Source of the DNA: Acidobacteriaceae bacterium
GTDB taxonomy: Bacteria > Acidobacteriota > Terriglobia > Terriglobales > Acidobacteriaceae
Length of the DNA stretch: 64,000 nucleotides
Reading direction: 5' to 3'
NCBI GenBank assembly: GCA_025462885.1
Contig: JAOAPN010000006.1
Coordinates: forward strand, 124,001 to 188,000
Positions 31,548-41,039 of the stretch are shown one piece after another. A program made the translations under genes and the position numbers. The notes under the pieces were generated by a model, which saw only the letters and a program-made list of their open reading frames with translations, was not told the DNA's origin and ran no database searches. The stretch's first letter is position 1. Every line of letters begins with the position of its first letter.

Positions 31548-34500
31548 ATGACCATCGTTTCGATTTGTCGTGTTTTGTATGAGGCATTTTACAAACCAGT
31601 TTCGTTCCGCAAGCTTTGCAGCTATGCCGGAGTTTGCGTATTCGCTCTCTTGTTGATTTCGGGAACGGCTTCGGCTCAATCTACCTTTGGAAGTGTGCGC
31701 GGTGTCGCACAGGATGACGCCGGCGGCGTCATGCCGGGCGCCAAAGTGACGCTGCACAACGTTGGAGAGAATACGGACCGTACCGGAGTGACGGACTCGG
31801 ACGGCGGCTTCGTCCTCGAGAACGTAAAGGCGGGACAGTACACGCTGCGCGCCTCGATGCCAGGGTTCGCCGAGACGGTTATGACCGGCGTGAATGTGGC
31901 GGCGCGCCAGGACGTTCGTCTGAGCTTGACCTTGAAGGTCGCTTCGCAGGCCACAACGGTGGAGGTCTCGGCCTCGGCAGATCAGATCAACAGTGAGAAT
32001 GCCGCGATCGGTGACTCGAAGGACAACGCTCAGATTACGCAGTTGCCTTTGAACAATCGGGCGACAACGACGAGTCCTCTTGGAGCGCTTGGACTATCGC
32101 CCAATGTGCAGACAGACAGCTCTGGAAACATTGCGCTGGGCGGAGCCAGTTCGTCGATGGTGAATTTTTCCGTCGATGGAATTTCAACAGCAAATGTCCG
32201 CCAGAACGGTGCGTTGCAGGATGCTTACCCGTCGCAGGAGGGAATCTCAGGCGTAAAGGTGACGGCCTTCAACAATAGTGCGGAGTTTTCGCAGGTTGGC
32301 GATGTGACGTTCACTACCAAAAGTGGCAGCAACGCGATGCATGGCAGCGTGTTTGAATATCTTCAAAACGACGCGTTGGATGCCAGCCCGTATGGATTCA
32401 GTGGCAAGGCTCCGAAGAAGTTCAACACGTTTGGCGGCTCGCTGAGCGGGCCGGTCTCTATTCCGCACATTTATGACGGGCGCAGCAAGACATTCTTCTT
32501 TGTGGACTATGAGGCGAATCGCCGGACGACCGCGGTGGCGCAACAGTTTCTGGTGCCGACGGCAGCGCAGCGAGGCGGCGATCTGAGCGATCTCGGTGGA
32601 GGAACCGTTGCGCCGAACAGCATCAGCCCGACGGCAAAGGCGCTGCTGGGTTACTATCCGTTGCCGAACGTCTTCGGACAGACGAACTATAACTACGAGC
32701 ACTTTGCCTCGACTCCTGCCAGAACGGATGGCGCCGACATTCGCCTGGACCAGACGATCAACTCGAAGCAGTCGATGTATGCGCGTTTCAGCCGCAAGAA
32801 CATCACCTCCAACTTTGCCAATGCGTTTCTGCCGAATGATGTGGACAGCATTCACAATCGCAGCCTGCTGGTCTCGCACACCTATGCGATTACGCCGCGT
32901 CTGCTGAACGAATTTCGCTTCGGGTTCACCAACGTTACGACCGATGTAGGGTTCGCGATCGCGGGTTCGACAGCGTTGCAGCAATTGAATCTGCAGGGTG
33001 TGGACATCAGCCAACACCCGAATGTGCATGCCTTCCCGACGTTCAACTTCAGCGCTGGAACCGGCCTGACGCCCATAGGCCGCGACAAAGCGGGCATCAC
33101 GCAGTCGAAGACGATGCAGTTCAGTGACAACGTCACCTTCACCGTGGGCAAGCATACGTTGAAGGCCGGCCTCGATGTGCGGCGCGTTCGCTACTTCGAC
33201 CTGGAGAGCTTCGCCCCGGCGTTCGCCTCGGATGACTTTGGCAGCTTCATCTTTCAGCCGACCCATACTGATCCGAATGGACAACAGGGTGTCTTCACTG
33301 GCAATGCGTTCGGCGACTTCCTTCAGGGAACTCCGACGACGCTCTCCTTCGCGGTCTCAAGCCCGGACGTAGGCGGTAAGGCGACGCAGTACAGCCTCTT
33401 CCTGCAGGACGAGTACCAGGTAAACAGCCGGTTGACGCTGAGCTATGGGTTGCGCTGGCAGATCCTGCCGGGGTTCAACCTGGATGGCGGAAACATGGCG
33501 AACTTCGACCAGAGAACCGACTCGATCGTTGTGCCAGACAGCCTCGCAGCGTATCTGACGCAGCAGAACATTGGGGCATCGAACCTGGCCTTCCAGCAGT
33601 CGATCAATGCGTGCAACCTGAACTACACCGCGCTGCCTTGTACGAAGTACGTTACGGCAAGTGCAGCGGGACTGCCGCAGAGTCTGCGCAACTCTTACAA
33701 GGGGAACTTTCAGCCGCGCGTCTCGGTGGCCTACCGGCCCTTGAACGATACGAAGACCGTCGTCCGTGCGGGCTTCGGAATCTACACGATGACGAACCTT
33801 GGGCCGCTCTCGTTCAACAACAGCGGTAACCCAACTTCGAACCTTCACACCTACTCGAACGTCAACACTGCGGGTGCGAACACGCCACAGATCGCGTTCC
33901 CCCAGACAGCACCGTCGACGGTAGGCGTGCAGTACGGAGGTGGAAGCCTGGACCAGGGCGTCGATCCGAACTATCGCGATCCGCAGTCGAACCAGTGGAG
34001 CTTCACGGTGGAGCGTCAGGTCAGCAATAGCACTTCGCTGCGGGCAAGCTACGTCGGGATGCACACGTACCGTCTCAGCGTCACTGAGGACCTTAACCAG
34101 ATCCCCGCCAGCGCAACGCCTTACAACACGGGCTCAACGGCAGGAGTTTACGTCGATGCGCGTGCACCGTACCAGAATTGGTTTTCCCTCCTGAGCACGT
34201 TCAACGCGGGCAAGGCGAACTACCGCGCCTTTGAACTGGAGGCAACGCGGAAGATGGGGCATGGCCTGTACTTCGACGTGAACTATACGTTTGCCAACAA
34301 CCAGGCGGACAACCAGGGCGACGCTCCGGGATCGTTCGCGGGTGAGGTGAACTATGGTCTACCCGTGGCAGACCGCTTCAACGTGGTTCGGAACTATGGC
34401 AACGTCTCCGGCACGCGTCACCATCGCATGTTGCTCTCTGGCGTGTATCAGCTTCCCTTCGGCAAGGGACGTCAGTTCCTGACAAGTGGTTGGGCGAACC

Positions 34501-34985
34501 AGATTCTCGGTGGATGGGATCTGACCAATGTCACGATGCTCGAGACAGGACCGTGGCTGACACCGAGCATCAGCGGTGCGAACGACGCATCCAATACGAA
34601 CGTGGCGAACCGCAGCGCGGTGCTCCGGCCGGATGTGGTCTCCAATAACTTCTACGCCGGCCAGTCCAGGTCGCAGTTCTTCAACCTCGCGGCGTTCTCG
34701 GCTACTCCTGCAGGTGCAGGACGGTTTGGCAACGCGGGCGTCGGAATCCTGCAGGGCCCCGGTACGGCCGCCGTCAGCATGGGTGTTGCGAAGTCCTTCA
34801 GCGTCACCGAGCGGGTGCATGTGCGGTTCGAGTCTACGTTTACGAACGTGCTGAACCATACGAACTTTGCTCCTCCGGCGACGGTGGTCGATAGCCCCTC
34901 GACGTTCGGGGTTCTGAGCGCTCCGCAGACGGCTGAGAATGCAGGCAATCGCACCGGGCAGGCTGCTCTGCGAGTCAGCTTCTAA
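31548..34985 (+). CDS. TonB-dependent receptor with N-terminal carboxypeptidase-regulatory-like domain (Oar-like)
   Basis: GSVRGVAQDDAGGVMPGAKVTLHNVGENTDRTGVTDSDGGFVLENVKAGQYTL plus plug and barrel-like sequence. Confidence 0.88.
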   Translation: MTIVSICRVLYEAFYKPVSFRKLCSYAGVCVFALLLISGTASAQSTFGSVRGVAQDDAGGVMPGAKVTLHNVGENTDRTGVTDSDGGFVLENVKAGQYTLRASMPGFAETVMTGVNVAARQDVRLSLTLKVASQATTVEVSASADQINSENAAIGDSKDNAQITQLPLNNRATTTSPLGALGLSPNVQTDSSGNIALGGASSSMVNFSVDGISTANVRQNGALQDAYPSQEGISGVKVTAFNNSAEFSQVGDVTFTTKSGSNAMHGSVFEYLQNDALDASPYGFSGKAPKKFNTFGGSLSGPVSIPHIYDGRSKTFFFVDYEANRRTTAVAQQFLVPTAAQRGGDLSDLGGGTVAPNSISPTAKALLGYYPLPNVFGQTNYNYEHFASTPARTDGADIRLDQTINSKQSMYARFSRKNITSNFANAFLPNDVDSIHNRSLLVSHTYAITPRLLNEFRFGFTNVTTDVGFAIAGSTALQQLNLQGVDISQHPNVHAFPTFNFSAGTGLTPIGRDKAGITQSKTMQFSDNVTFTVGKHTLKAGLDVRRVRYFDLESFAPAFASDDFGSFIFQPTHTDPNGQQGVFTGNAFGDFLQGTPTTLSFAVSSPDVGGKATQYSLFLQDEYQVNSRLTLSYGLRWQILPGFNLDGGNMANFDQRTDSIVVPDSLAAYLTQQNIGASNLAFQQSINACNLNYTALPCTKYVTASAAGLPQSLRNSYKGNFQPRVSVAYRPLNDTKTVVRAGFGIYTMTNLGPLSFNNSGNPTSNLHTYSNVNTAGANTPQIAFPQTAPSTVGVQYGGGSLDQGVDPNYRDPQSNQWSFTVERQVSNSTSLRASYVGMHTYRLSVTEDLNQIPASATPYNTGSTAGVYVDARAPYQNWFSLLSTFNAGKANYRAFELEATRKMGHGLYFDVNYTFANNQADNQGDAPGSFAGEVNYGLPVADRFNVVRNYGNVSGTRHHRMLLSGVYQLPFGKGRQFLTSGWANQILGGWDLTNVTMLETGPWLTPSISGANDASNTNVANRSAVLRPDVVSNNFYAGQSRSQFFNLAAFSATPAGAGRFGNAGVGILQGPGTAAVSMGVAKSFSVTERVHVRFESTFTNVLNHTNFAPPATVVDSPSTFGVLSAPQTAENAGNRTGQAALRVSF

Positions 34986-35020
34986 TCTCGCAGCGATAGT
35001 CCGACGGAAGGATGGGAATA

Positions 35021-35056
35021 GCGCACGGCAACTTCGATTGCCGTGCGCTTTTCTTT
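35021..35056 (+). terminator. Rho-independent terminator of TonB-dependent receptor gene
   Basis: GCGCACGGCAA-CTTCGA-TTGCCGTGCGC followed by TTTTCTTTT. Confidence 0.85.
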
Positions 35057-35093
35057 TCAGGAGAAGGCGCTGACACGGTAAGCTGGCGAAACG

Positions 35094-35561
35094 ATGCGAG
35101 TTGCAGCGAGTTCGGCGTGGTTGGGAGTACAGCGGTGGGGTCTCGGGCGGCTGGACCGGCTGGCTTCGGGTAGGGGCAGGATTGCGCCCCATCTGGCGAC
35201 CGGCCTCACCGGCGAGCGTGAAGCCCTGTTTCACCTTCGGGCCGCTGGATATGTGGTGGTGGCACGCCGCTGGAAGAGCGTGCGGCTGCGGGGAGATGTC
35301 GATCTGATCGCGTGGGATGGGGAGTGGCTGTGTTTTATAGAAGTGAAGACGCGTTCGGGAAGAGATCCGATGGAACCGGCGGAGGCGGCCGTAGACTCCG
35401 GCAAGCAGGAGATGCTGCGGAAGATGGCGCGCGCCTACCTGAAAGGCTTCCCGCGGGAGTTGCGGGACGGGGTGCCGGTGCGGTTTGATGTGGTGTCGGT
35501 GTATCTCGTAGAGGGTAAGGTGGAGGTTGAGGTTCGGAAGGGAGCGTTTGCATGGGAATGA
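35094..35561 (+). CDS. YraN family protein (UPF0102, endonuclease-like)
   Basis: LTGEREALFHLRAAGYVVVARRWKSVRLRGDVDLIAWDGEWLCFIEVKTRSGRD. Confidence 0.88.
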   Translation: MRVAASSAWLGVQRWGLGRLDRLASGRGRIAPHLATGLTGEREALFHLRAAGYVVVARRWKSVRLRGDVDLIAWDGEWLCFIEVKTRSGRDPMEPAEAAVDSGKQEMLRKMARAYLKGFPRELRDGVPVRFDVVSVYLVEGKVEVEVRKGAFAWE

Positions 35562-36055
35562 CGTATACGCAGGGAACGGATGTGTCGGCGCTGGAACCGG
35601 CGGAGTTAGCTGCGCGACTGGAAGATGTCGTCATGGCTGGGATGCGGTGGCTGGGAAAGCTTTCGGAAGAGGCAGCGGCGCGGCCGGAGCGTGAGGGCAA
35701 GTGGAGTGGCAAGCAGGTGATCGGGCATCTGACGGACTCTGCCGTGAATAACCTGGGCCGGATTGTGCGGATGCAGATCGCGCCGGGCCAGACGATGCAA
35801 GGATATGAGCAGGAGGAATGGGTCATTCTCCAGCATTATGCGGAGCGGGACTGGAGCCAGGTGCTCGCGGCGTGGGCGATCCTGAACGCCCAGATTGCCT
35901 GGGTGGTTGCGCATGTGGAAAAAAGCAAGTTAGGGCACACAGGCATCGTGGAGGGTGACGAGCTTACGCTGGGATTTTTGATTGAAGACTACGTCGCGCA
36001 CATGGAACACCATCTGCGTCTGTTGCGCGCCTGGACGATGGTTGAGGCCGGCTGA
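35552..36055 (+). CDS. DinB family protein
   Basis: REGKWSGKQVIGHLTDSAVNNLGRIVRMQ ... EDYVAHMEHHLRLL. Confidence 0.82.
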   Translation: MGMTYTQGTDVSALEPAELAARLEDVVMAGMRWLGKLSEEAAARPEREGKWSGKQVIGHLTDSAVNNLGRIVRMQIAPGQTMQGYEQEEWVILQHYAERDWSQVLAAWAILNAQIAWVVAHVEKSKLGHTGIVEGDELTLGFLIEDYVAHMEHHLRLLRAWTMVEAG

Positions 36056-36135
36056 CCGAATCTGTGTTGCCGGTGTCTAATAGGGTGGAAGCGGTAGGGT
36101 GGAAGCTGGATGCGATTCCTGACGAGGTTTGAGAG

Positions 36136-36624
36136 ATGACACTGCTGAATGCACCGGAGTACGACGGGCGCAAAGAGAATCTGAAACGGAACGTGCTGAT
36201 CGGCGCAGGCGCGGTCGTGGCCCTGATCGTGGTGCTTTTTTTCGGAGGCTACCTGCTGGGACATGGATGGTTCTTCTCCAACCTGCCGGCCGAGCATCGC
36301 GTCAATAATTTCTTCAAGGCCCTGGAAGCGAAGGACTATCCCAAGGCGTATGGGCTGTGGTTCAACGACGCCGATTGGCAACAGCATCAGCAGAAGTACG
36401 ACTACACGCTGAAACGTTTCACCGAGGACTGGACGACCGAAAGCCCGGTCAGCGCTCCGATCGTCTCGCACACGGTCGATATCTCGAAGACGGATGGCTC
36501 GGGTGCCTTCGGGACCGGCATCATCGTCGCGGTTCGGGTCAATGGCGACCACAAGGTCTTCATGTACTACATCCGCAAGGATGGAACGCTGGTCTGGCCC
36601 GCTCCGCACGAACTGGGGTATTGA
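36136..36624 (+). CDS. Hypothetical membrane-anchored protein
   Basis: Single N-terminal TM (VLIGAGAVVALIVVLFFGGYLLGHGWFF) and soluble domain. Confidence 0.7.
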   Translation: MTLLNAPEYDGRKENLKRNVLIGAGAVVALIVVLFFGGYLLGHGWFFSNLPAEHRVNNFFKALEAKDYPKAYGLWFNDADWQQHQQKYDYTLKRFTEDWTTESPVSAPIVSHTVDISKTDGSGAFGTGIIVAVRVNGDHKVFMYYIRKDGTLVWPAPHELGY

Positions 36625-36630
36625 GGTAGT

Positions 36631-37917
36631 TCAGGTTCGCTGAGGATTGAGGCGCCGCGCACCCCAGAACAAGAGCAGCGCGATGAAGAGATAGACTCCG
36701 GCGGTGGCGGAGATGCAGGCGCTCATACCGTAGCGTTGGGCGGCTACGGCGATGACGATTGGAGCGAAGCCTCCGCCCAGCCAGCCGAGGGAATTCAGCA
36801 CTCCGGCGGCTGCTCCGCGACGGGAGACGGGGACGACATCGTAGAGGCTGGCGAAGATGTTCGCGTCATACAACCCCTTGAAATAGCCGAACCCGATCAT
36901 GGCAAGGATCAGCCAGGAGACGGACGTCGTCCAGCCGGTGAGGAACAGGAAAGGCACCCCGCAGAGAAATCCCAGGGACTGGGTGAGGAGGCGGCCTCCG
37001 TAGATCTTTCTGGCAAGGGTGTCGGCCAGCAGTCCTCCCGAGATGACCCCTAAAACGGATGCAATCTGGAGATAGGCAGTGCCGTTGAGGCCCGCCATCG
37101 AGAGGCTCATGTGGAACTTCTGGAAGAGGAAGGTGGGCATCCATGTGAGGAAGACAACTGCTACGAAGTTGGCTCCGATGAAGACAGTCGCCAGGAGCAA
37201 CACCATGGGGTTGCGGAGGACTTCGCGAAGTCCCAGCAGAATGTTTCCGTCGGTGTGGACTGTCGTTTTGTCCGCATGATCCGGGTAGGGCTTGCTGTTG
37301 GAGGAGGCTGGCTCCGACATGCCGCGCGTGGGCTCTTTGAGCAGGATCCACAGGATGAGGCCGAGGAAGATTCCCGCTCCGCCGAAGAGAGTAAAACTCG
37401 ACCGCCAACCGTAAAATTGGCCGACGTAGCCGGAGACAGCACCTCCGGCAATGCTTCCAGCGTAGACCGCGGACTGATGCAGCGACATTGCGCGGGAGCG
37501 GGTCGCCGAAGCGTGATAATCGCCGATGAGCGACATCGCAGCAGGGAAGTAGAACGCCTCGCCGAGACCGCCGAGGGCGCGGCAGAGAACGAGTTGGGCA
37601 TAGGTATGGGTCAGTGCGGTGGCGGCCGTAACGATCGACCAGAACAGCAGCGCGCTCAGCACGACCGTCTTGCGCGAGAGGCGGTCGCACAGCCATCCGG
37701 CGAATGGACCGAAGAGGGCGTACATCCACATGAAGGAGGCACCCACAATTCCGAGCTGAACGTCGGAAAGATGGAGTTGCTGCCGGATCAGCGGGAAGAC
37801 CGAGAAGACGGCCTGGCGGTCAGCGTAATTGAAGAAGCAGACGAGCCAGAGCATCCCCACGACGAGCCATTTGTAGTTGGAACTGGGTTGCGCGGACGTC
37901 GTAGCAGCGAGGGTCAT
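36631..37917 (-). CDS. MFS transporter, ACS (sugar-acid/anion:cation symporter)-like
   Basis: YADRQAVFSVFPLIRQQLHLSDVQLGIVGASFMWMYALFGPFAGWLCDRLSRK; 12-TM-like ORF. Confidence 0.87.
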   Translation of the reverse strand: MTLAATTSAQPSSNYKWLVVGMLWLVCFFNYADRQAVFSVFPLIRQQLHLSDVQLGIVGASFMWMYALFGPFAGWLCDRLSRKTVVLSALLFWSIVTAATALTHTYAQLVLCRALGGLGEAFYFPAAMSLIGDYHASATRSRAMSLHQSAVYAGSIAGGAVSGYVGQFYGWRSSFTLFGGAGIFLGLILWILLKEPTRGMSEPASSNSKPYPDHADKTTVHTDGNILLGLREVLRNPMVLLLATVFIGANFVAVVFLTWMPTFLFQKFHMSLSMAGLNGTAYLQIASVLGVISGGLLADTLARKIYGGRLLTQSLGFLCGVPFLFLTGWTTSVSWLILAMIGFGYFKGLYDANIFASLYDVVPVSRRGAAAGVLNSLGWLGGGFAPIVIAVAAQRYGMSACISATAGVYLFIALLLFWGARRLNPQRT

Positions 37918-37947
37918 AGCTTCATCGGGTGGTCTCGTTGAGTGGCG

Positions 37948-38730
37948 CTAAAGCTGCGGAGCCATCTTGTGAATATCGAAGAAGATGGCTCCGCTCTGGC
38001 GAAGTGAGGTCTCACGTTTCCAATGGTCATAGGCGTTCAGACGTTCGCGTTGGCTGGTCTGAATGTGTTCGACGATGGCCTCCATGGCAGCATTACTGTC
38101 CTGCTGGGCGACACCATCCAGAATGCGCTGGTGATACGCGTGGATGCTTGCCAGTGCGGCGCGATCGTGGCCGCCGCGGTGCATGGCGAAGATGCTGATC
38201 AGGAGCCGCGTGTCGTTGATGATCTTCTGCAGTCGCGAGTTATCGGCCATACTCATCAGCAGAGCGTGGAAGCTGAGATCGCAATGAATGAAACGCTCCA
38301 TTTGTTTGGCATCGAGGTGGGTCTTCTTCAATTTCTCGAGTTCTTTTTCGAGGACGCGAATTTCATCCACCAGGTGTTGCAGGCGGTCCTGGTCGGCAGG
38401 GCGCAGCCCGATCCGTGCGATTTTGCCGACGGCGTGGACCTCCAGGGCTTCGCGCAGTTCGTAAAGCTCGATGATGTCTTCGCGGCTCAGTTGCGCGACA
38501 ACCATGCCTCCTCCGGGACTTTGACGTAGAAGTCCCTCGGCGGCCAGCTGGTTCATGGCTTCGCGGATCGGAGTGCGGCTGCTGCCCAGTTCCTTCGCCA
38601 GAAGAAGCTCGGAGATGCCACTGCCCGCAGGCAGGGTGCCCTGCGCGATGAGTTGCTGGATGTGGAGATACGCCTTTTCGCGGATGGAAAGGTCGCGGAC
38701 GCCATGGTGCGCTTTCGGTTTGCGGCTCAT
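37948..38730 (-). CDS. GntR family transcriptional regulator (FCD-domain type)
   Basis: wHTH SRTPIREAMNQLAAEGLLRQSPGGGMVVAQLSREDIIELYELREALEVHAV; ORF may extend to 38775. Confidence 0.85.
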   Translation of the reverse strand: MSRKPKAHHGVRDLSIREKAYLHIQQLIAQGTLPAGSGISELLLAKELGSSRTPIREAMNQLAAEGLLRQSPGGGMVVAQLSREDIIELYELREALEVHAVGKIARIGLRPADQDRLQHLVDEIRVLEKELEKLKKTHLDAKQMERFIHCDLSFHALLMSMADNSRLQKIINDTRLLISIFAMHRGGHDRAALASIHAYHQRILDGVAQQDSNAAMEAIVEHIQTSQRERLNAYDHWKRETSLRQSGAIFFDIHKMAPQL

Positions 38731-38766
38731 CCGCACAGCATATAACGGCGTCTTCTTCTGAGTGGC

Positions 38767-38774
38767 TGTCGACA
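38767..38774. promoter_or_regulatory. TGTCGACA palindrome 1, candidate operator
   Basis: Perfect 8-bp palindrome between divergent GntR and sialidase-like genes. Confidence 0.4.
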
Positions 38775-38854
38775 TGGATTTTGATGGATACTGGTGTGGC
38801 GAATCCGCCCTACGTTTCGCTCGGATGTATCTTTATATCGCGTCGGGCATAGAT

Positions 38855-38864
38855 ATGTCGACAT
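38855..38864. promoter_or_regulatory. ATGTCGACAT palindrome 2, candidate operator
   Basis: Perfect 10-bp palindrome 89 bp from the first copy. Confidence 0.4.
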
Positions 38865-38923
38865 CAAGACGACATTGCGATATATTTCGCTCATCAGCTT
38901 CGGAAACATTCCAGGAGAAGTGT

Positions 38924-40219
38924 ATGCAGCGGTCACAAGTTTTATGTGGGATGGTGTTGATACTCGCCGTCAGTTCGCTGCCGGTGGTGGCGCAGACGAA
39001 AGTCGTAAAGGAAGCGATCTTCGCGCCGGGCTCGGTCTCATTTCCCGCGAGTCACGCATCCACTGTGGTGGAGCTGAAAGGTGGAGAGTTGCTTTCAGCC
39101 TGGTTCGGGGGAACGGCGGAGGGTAAGCCCGACGTCGCGATCTGGGGTGCGCACAAGTCTACTGTCGGGTGGTCGGTGCCTGTCGAACTGGCGCGCGAGC
39201 CCGACGTCCCTTGCTGGAATCCCGTGCTCTTCCACACCCGGGATGGGATGCTCTGGCTGTACTACAAGTTCGGGCCCAGCCCCGGGACCTGGACCGCGGC
39301 GCGAAAATTCAGTACGGACGAGGGCCTGACCTGGAGCGTTCCAGACTACATCCCTGCGGGACTGGTGGGTCCGGTGCGGGCCAAGCCGCTGGTGCTCGAA
39401 GATGGCACGATCCTGAGCGGAAGTTCGGTCGAGTCGTATCGCTCCTGGGCAGTGTGGATCGAGCGGAGTACAGACGGTGGCAAGACCTGGACGAAGACCG
39501 GGCCGATTGTTCCCCCGATAGAGAGTGCCAAGGCTGAGTTGAGTCGCGGGCCGGCGCCAGTCCTTCCGGGGAGCACGAAGCCGAAGGATTCGGCAGTGAC
39601 CCGGGGGATCATTCAGCCCTCAGTGGTTTCGCTGGGCGGGAAGCATCTTCGGCTGTATGCACGGTCGACTCCGCTGACCCAGCGGGTTGTGGTGTCGGAC
39701 TCTTTCGATGCCGGTGTGACGTGGACGCAGGGGCGGGCGCTGGATGTTCCGAACCCCAACTCCGGGCTGGACGCAGTGGCGCTCCGGGACGGACGGGTAG
39801 TGATGATCTACAACAATACCTCGACTGGACGAAGCCCTCTGAATCTCGCCGTGTCGACCGACGGAGAGCACTTCCGCATGTTTTACACGCTGGAGGAGGC
39901 CGAGGGTGAGTTTTCCTATCCGGCGATCATCCAGGCAGCAAATGGAGATCTTGAGATGACCTATACCTGGCAGCGGAAGACTATCGAGCACGTTCATTTC
40001 CCGCTGGCCGAGGTTCCGAAGTATGGGTTTTCGGCCGCCGGATTTCATAAGGAAAAGGATGATTTCGATGCAAAACAAGCTGATTTACGGAGTGTATGCA
40101 GCGGTGCTTACGCCGCGGCATGGGGACGACGAAGTGGACGTCGAATCGCTCGCTGGGTTGATTCGGTTTTTGTTGTCGAAGGGTATTTCGAAGTTTGCGA
40201 TGAACGGCGCGACCGGTGA
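38924..40219 (+). CDS. BNR-repeat / exo-alpha-sialidase-like secreted protein
   Basis: Three Asp-box-like motifs (STDEGLTW, STDGGKTW, SFDAGVTW); signal peptide MQRSQVLCGMVLILAVSSLPVVAQT; C-terminal limit uncertain (overlaps next gene). Confidence 0.78.
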   Translation: MQRSQVLCGMVLILAVSSLPVVAQTKVVKEAIFAPGSVSFPASHASTVVELKGGELLSAWFGGTAEGKPDVAIWGAHKSTVGWSVPVELAREPDVPCWNPVLFHTRDGMLWLYYKFGPSPGTWTAARKFSTDEGLTWSVPDYIPAGLVGPVRAKPLVLEDGTILSGSSVESYRSWAVWIERSTDGGKTWTKTGPIVPPIESAKAELSRGPAPVLPGSTKPKDSAVTRGIIQPSVVSLGGKHLRLYARSTPLTQRVVVSDSFDAGVTWTQGRALDVPNPNSGLDAVALRDGRVVMIYNNTSTGRSPLNLAVSTDGEHFRMFYTLEEAEGEFSYPAIIQAANGDLEMTYTWQRKTIEHVHFPLAEVPKYGFSAAGFHKEKDDFDAKQADLRSVCSGAYAAAWGRRSGRRIARWVDSVFVVEGYFEVCDERRDR

Positions 40220-40985
40220 GTTCTGCCTGACGACACCCGAACAGCTGAGGACGATTCTTGCGACGGTGCAACAGGCGAGCGCCGGGAAGGCGGAGATTCT
40301 CTGCGGGGTGGGAGCTGCAGGAGTCGTACAAGCTAGGGAACTGGCGTCGATTGCGGAACATGCCGGAGTGAAGGGCCTGCTGCTGCCGATGCCTTACTTC
40401 TTTCCGTATCAGCAGGAGGACCTGGAGTTGTTCTGCCGCGAGGTGGCGACGAGCACGCAACTTCCGATTCTGCTTTACAACCTGCCTCAGTTCACCTCCG
40501 GTCTTGAGAAGGAGACGGTCCGGAGGCTGATCGTCGAGGTGCCTAACATTATAGGGATCAAGGATTCGAGCGGATCGCTGGAGATTCTGCGCGACCTCAC
40601 CCAGCACGGAGTGGATGCCTGCCGGATTGTCGGGAACGACAGTGCGCTGGCTCCGGCACTGTGCGAGGCCGTCTGCGACGGGGTGGTGTCGGGCGTAGCG
40701 TGTGCTCTGCCGGAGGTGATTCTGGAGATCTACCAGTCGGAGCCGGAATCTGCGGATTTTGTGCGGGTTGACGCACTGCTGCGGGAGTTTATTGCGCAAC
40801 TGGATCCGTTCCCGACTCCGTGGGGCCTTAAGTGGGCTGCGGAGGCACGGGGAATCTTGCGAGCTACATTCTCGCAACCTATTACGGAGCATCGTACCGA
40901 GCAGCACATGGCGCTCAATGCGTGGCTGGCGGAGTGGCTCCCCGCGGCGCTTGTGCATCAGAGTGTGCAGAAGGTCTCTCGATAG
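40068..40985 (+). CDS. Dihydrodipicolinate synthase / N-acetylneuraminate lyase superfamily aldolase
   Basis: GATGEFCLT, LLYNLPQFT, NIIGIKDSSGS Schiff-base lysine motif. Confidence 0.87.
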   Translation: MQNKLIYGVYAAVLTPRHGDDEVDVESLAGLIRFLLSKGISKFAMNGATGEFCLTTPEQLRTILATVQQASAGKAEILCGVGAAGVVQARELASIAEHAGVKGLLLPMPYFFPYQQEDLELFCREVATSTQLPILLYNLPQFTSGLEKETVRRLIVEVPNIIGIKDSSGSLEILRDLTQHGVDACRIVGNDSALAPALCEAVCDGVVSGVACALPEVILEIYQSEPESADFVRVDALLREFIAQLDPFPTPWGLKWAAEARGILRATFSQPITEHRTEQHMALNAWLAEWLPAALVHQSVQKVSR

Positions 40986-41039
40986 GGACCGATGCAGGCT
41001 AGAGCATGCGGATTAGAGCAGTAGAACGGAGAGATCGTT

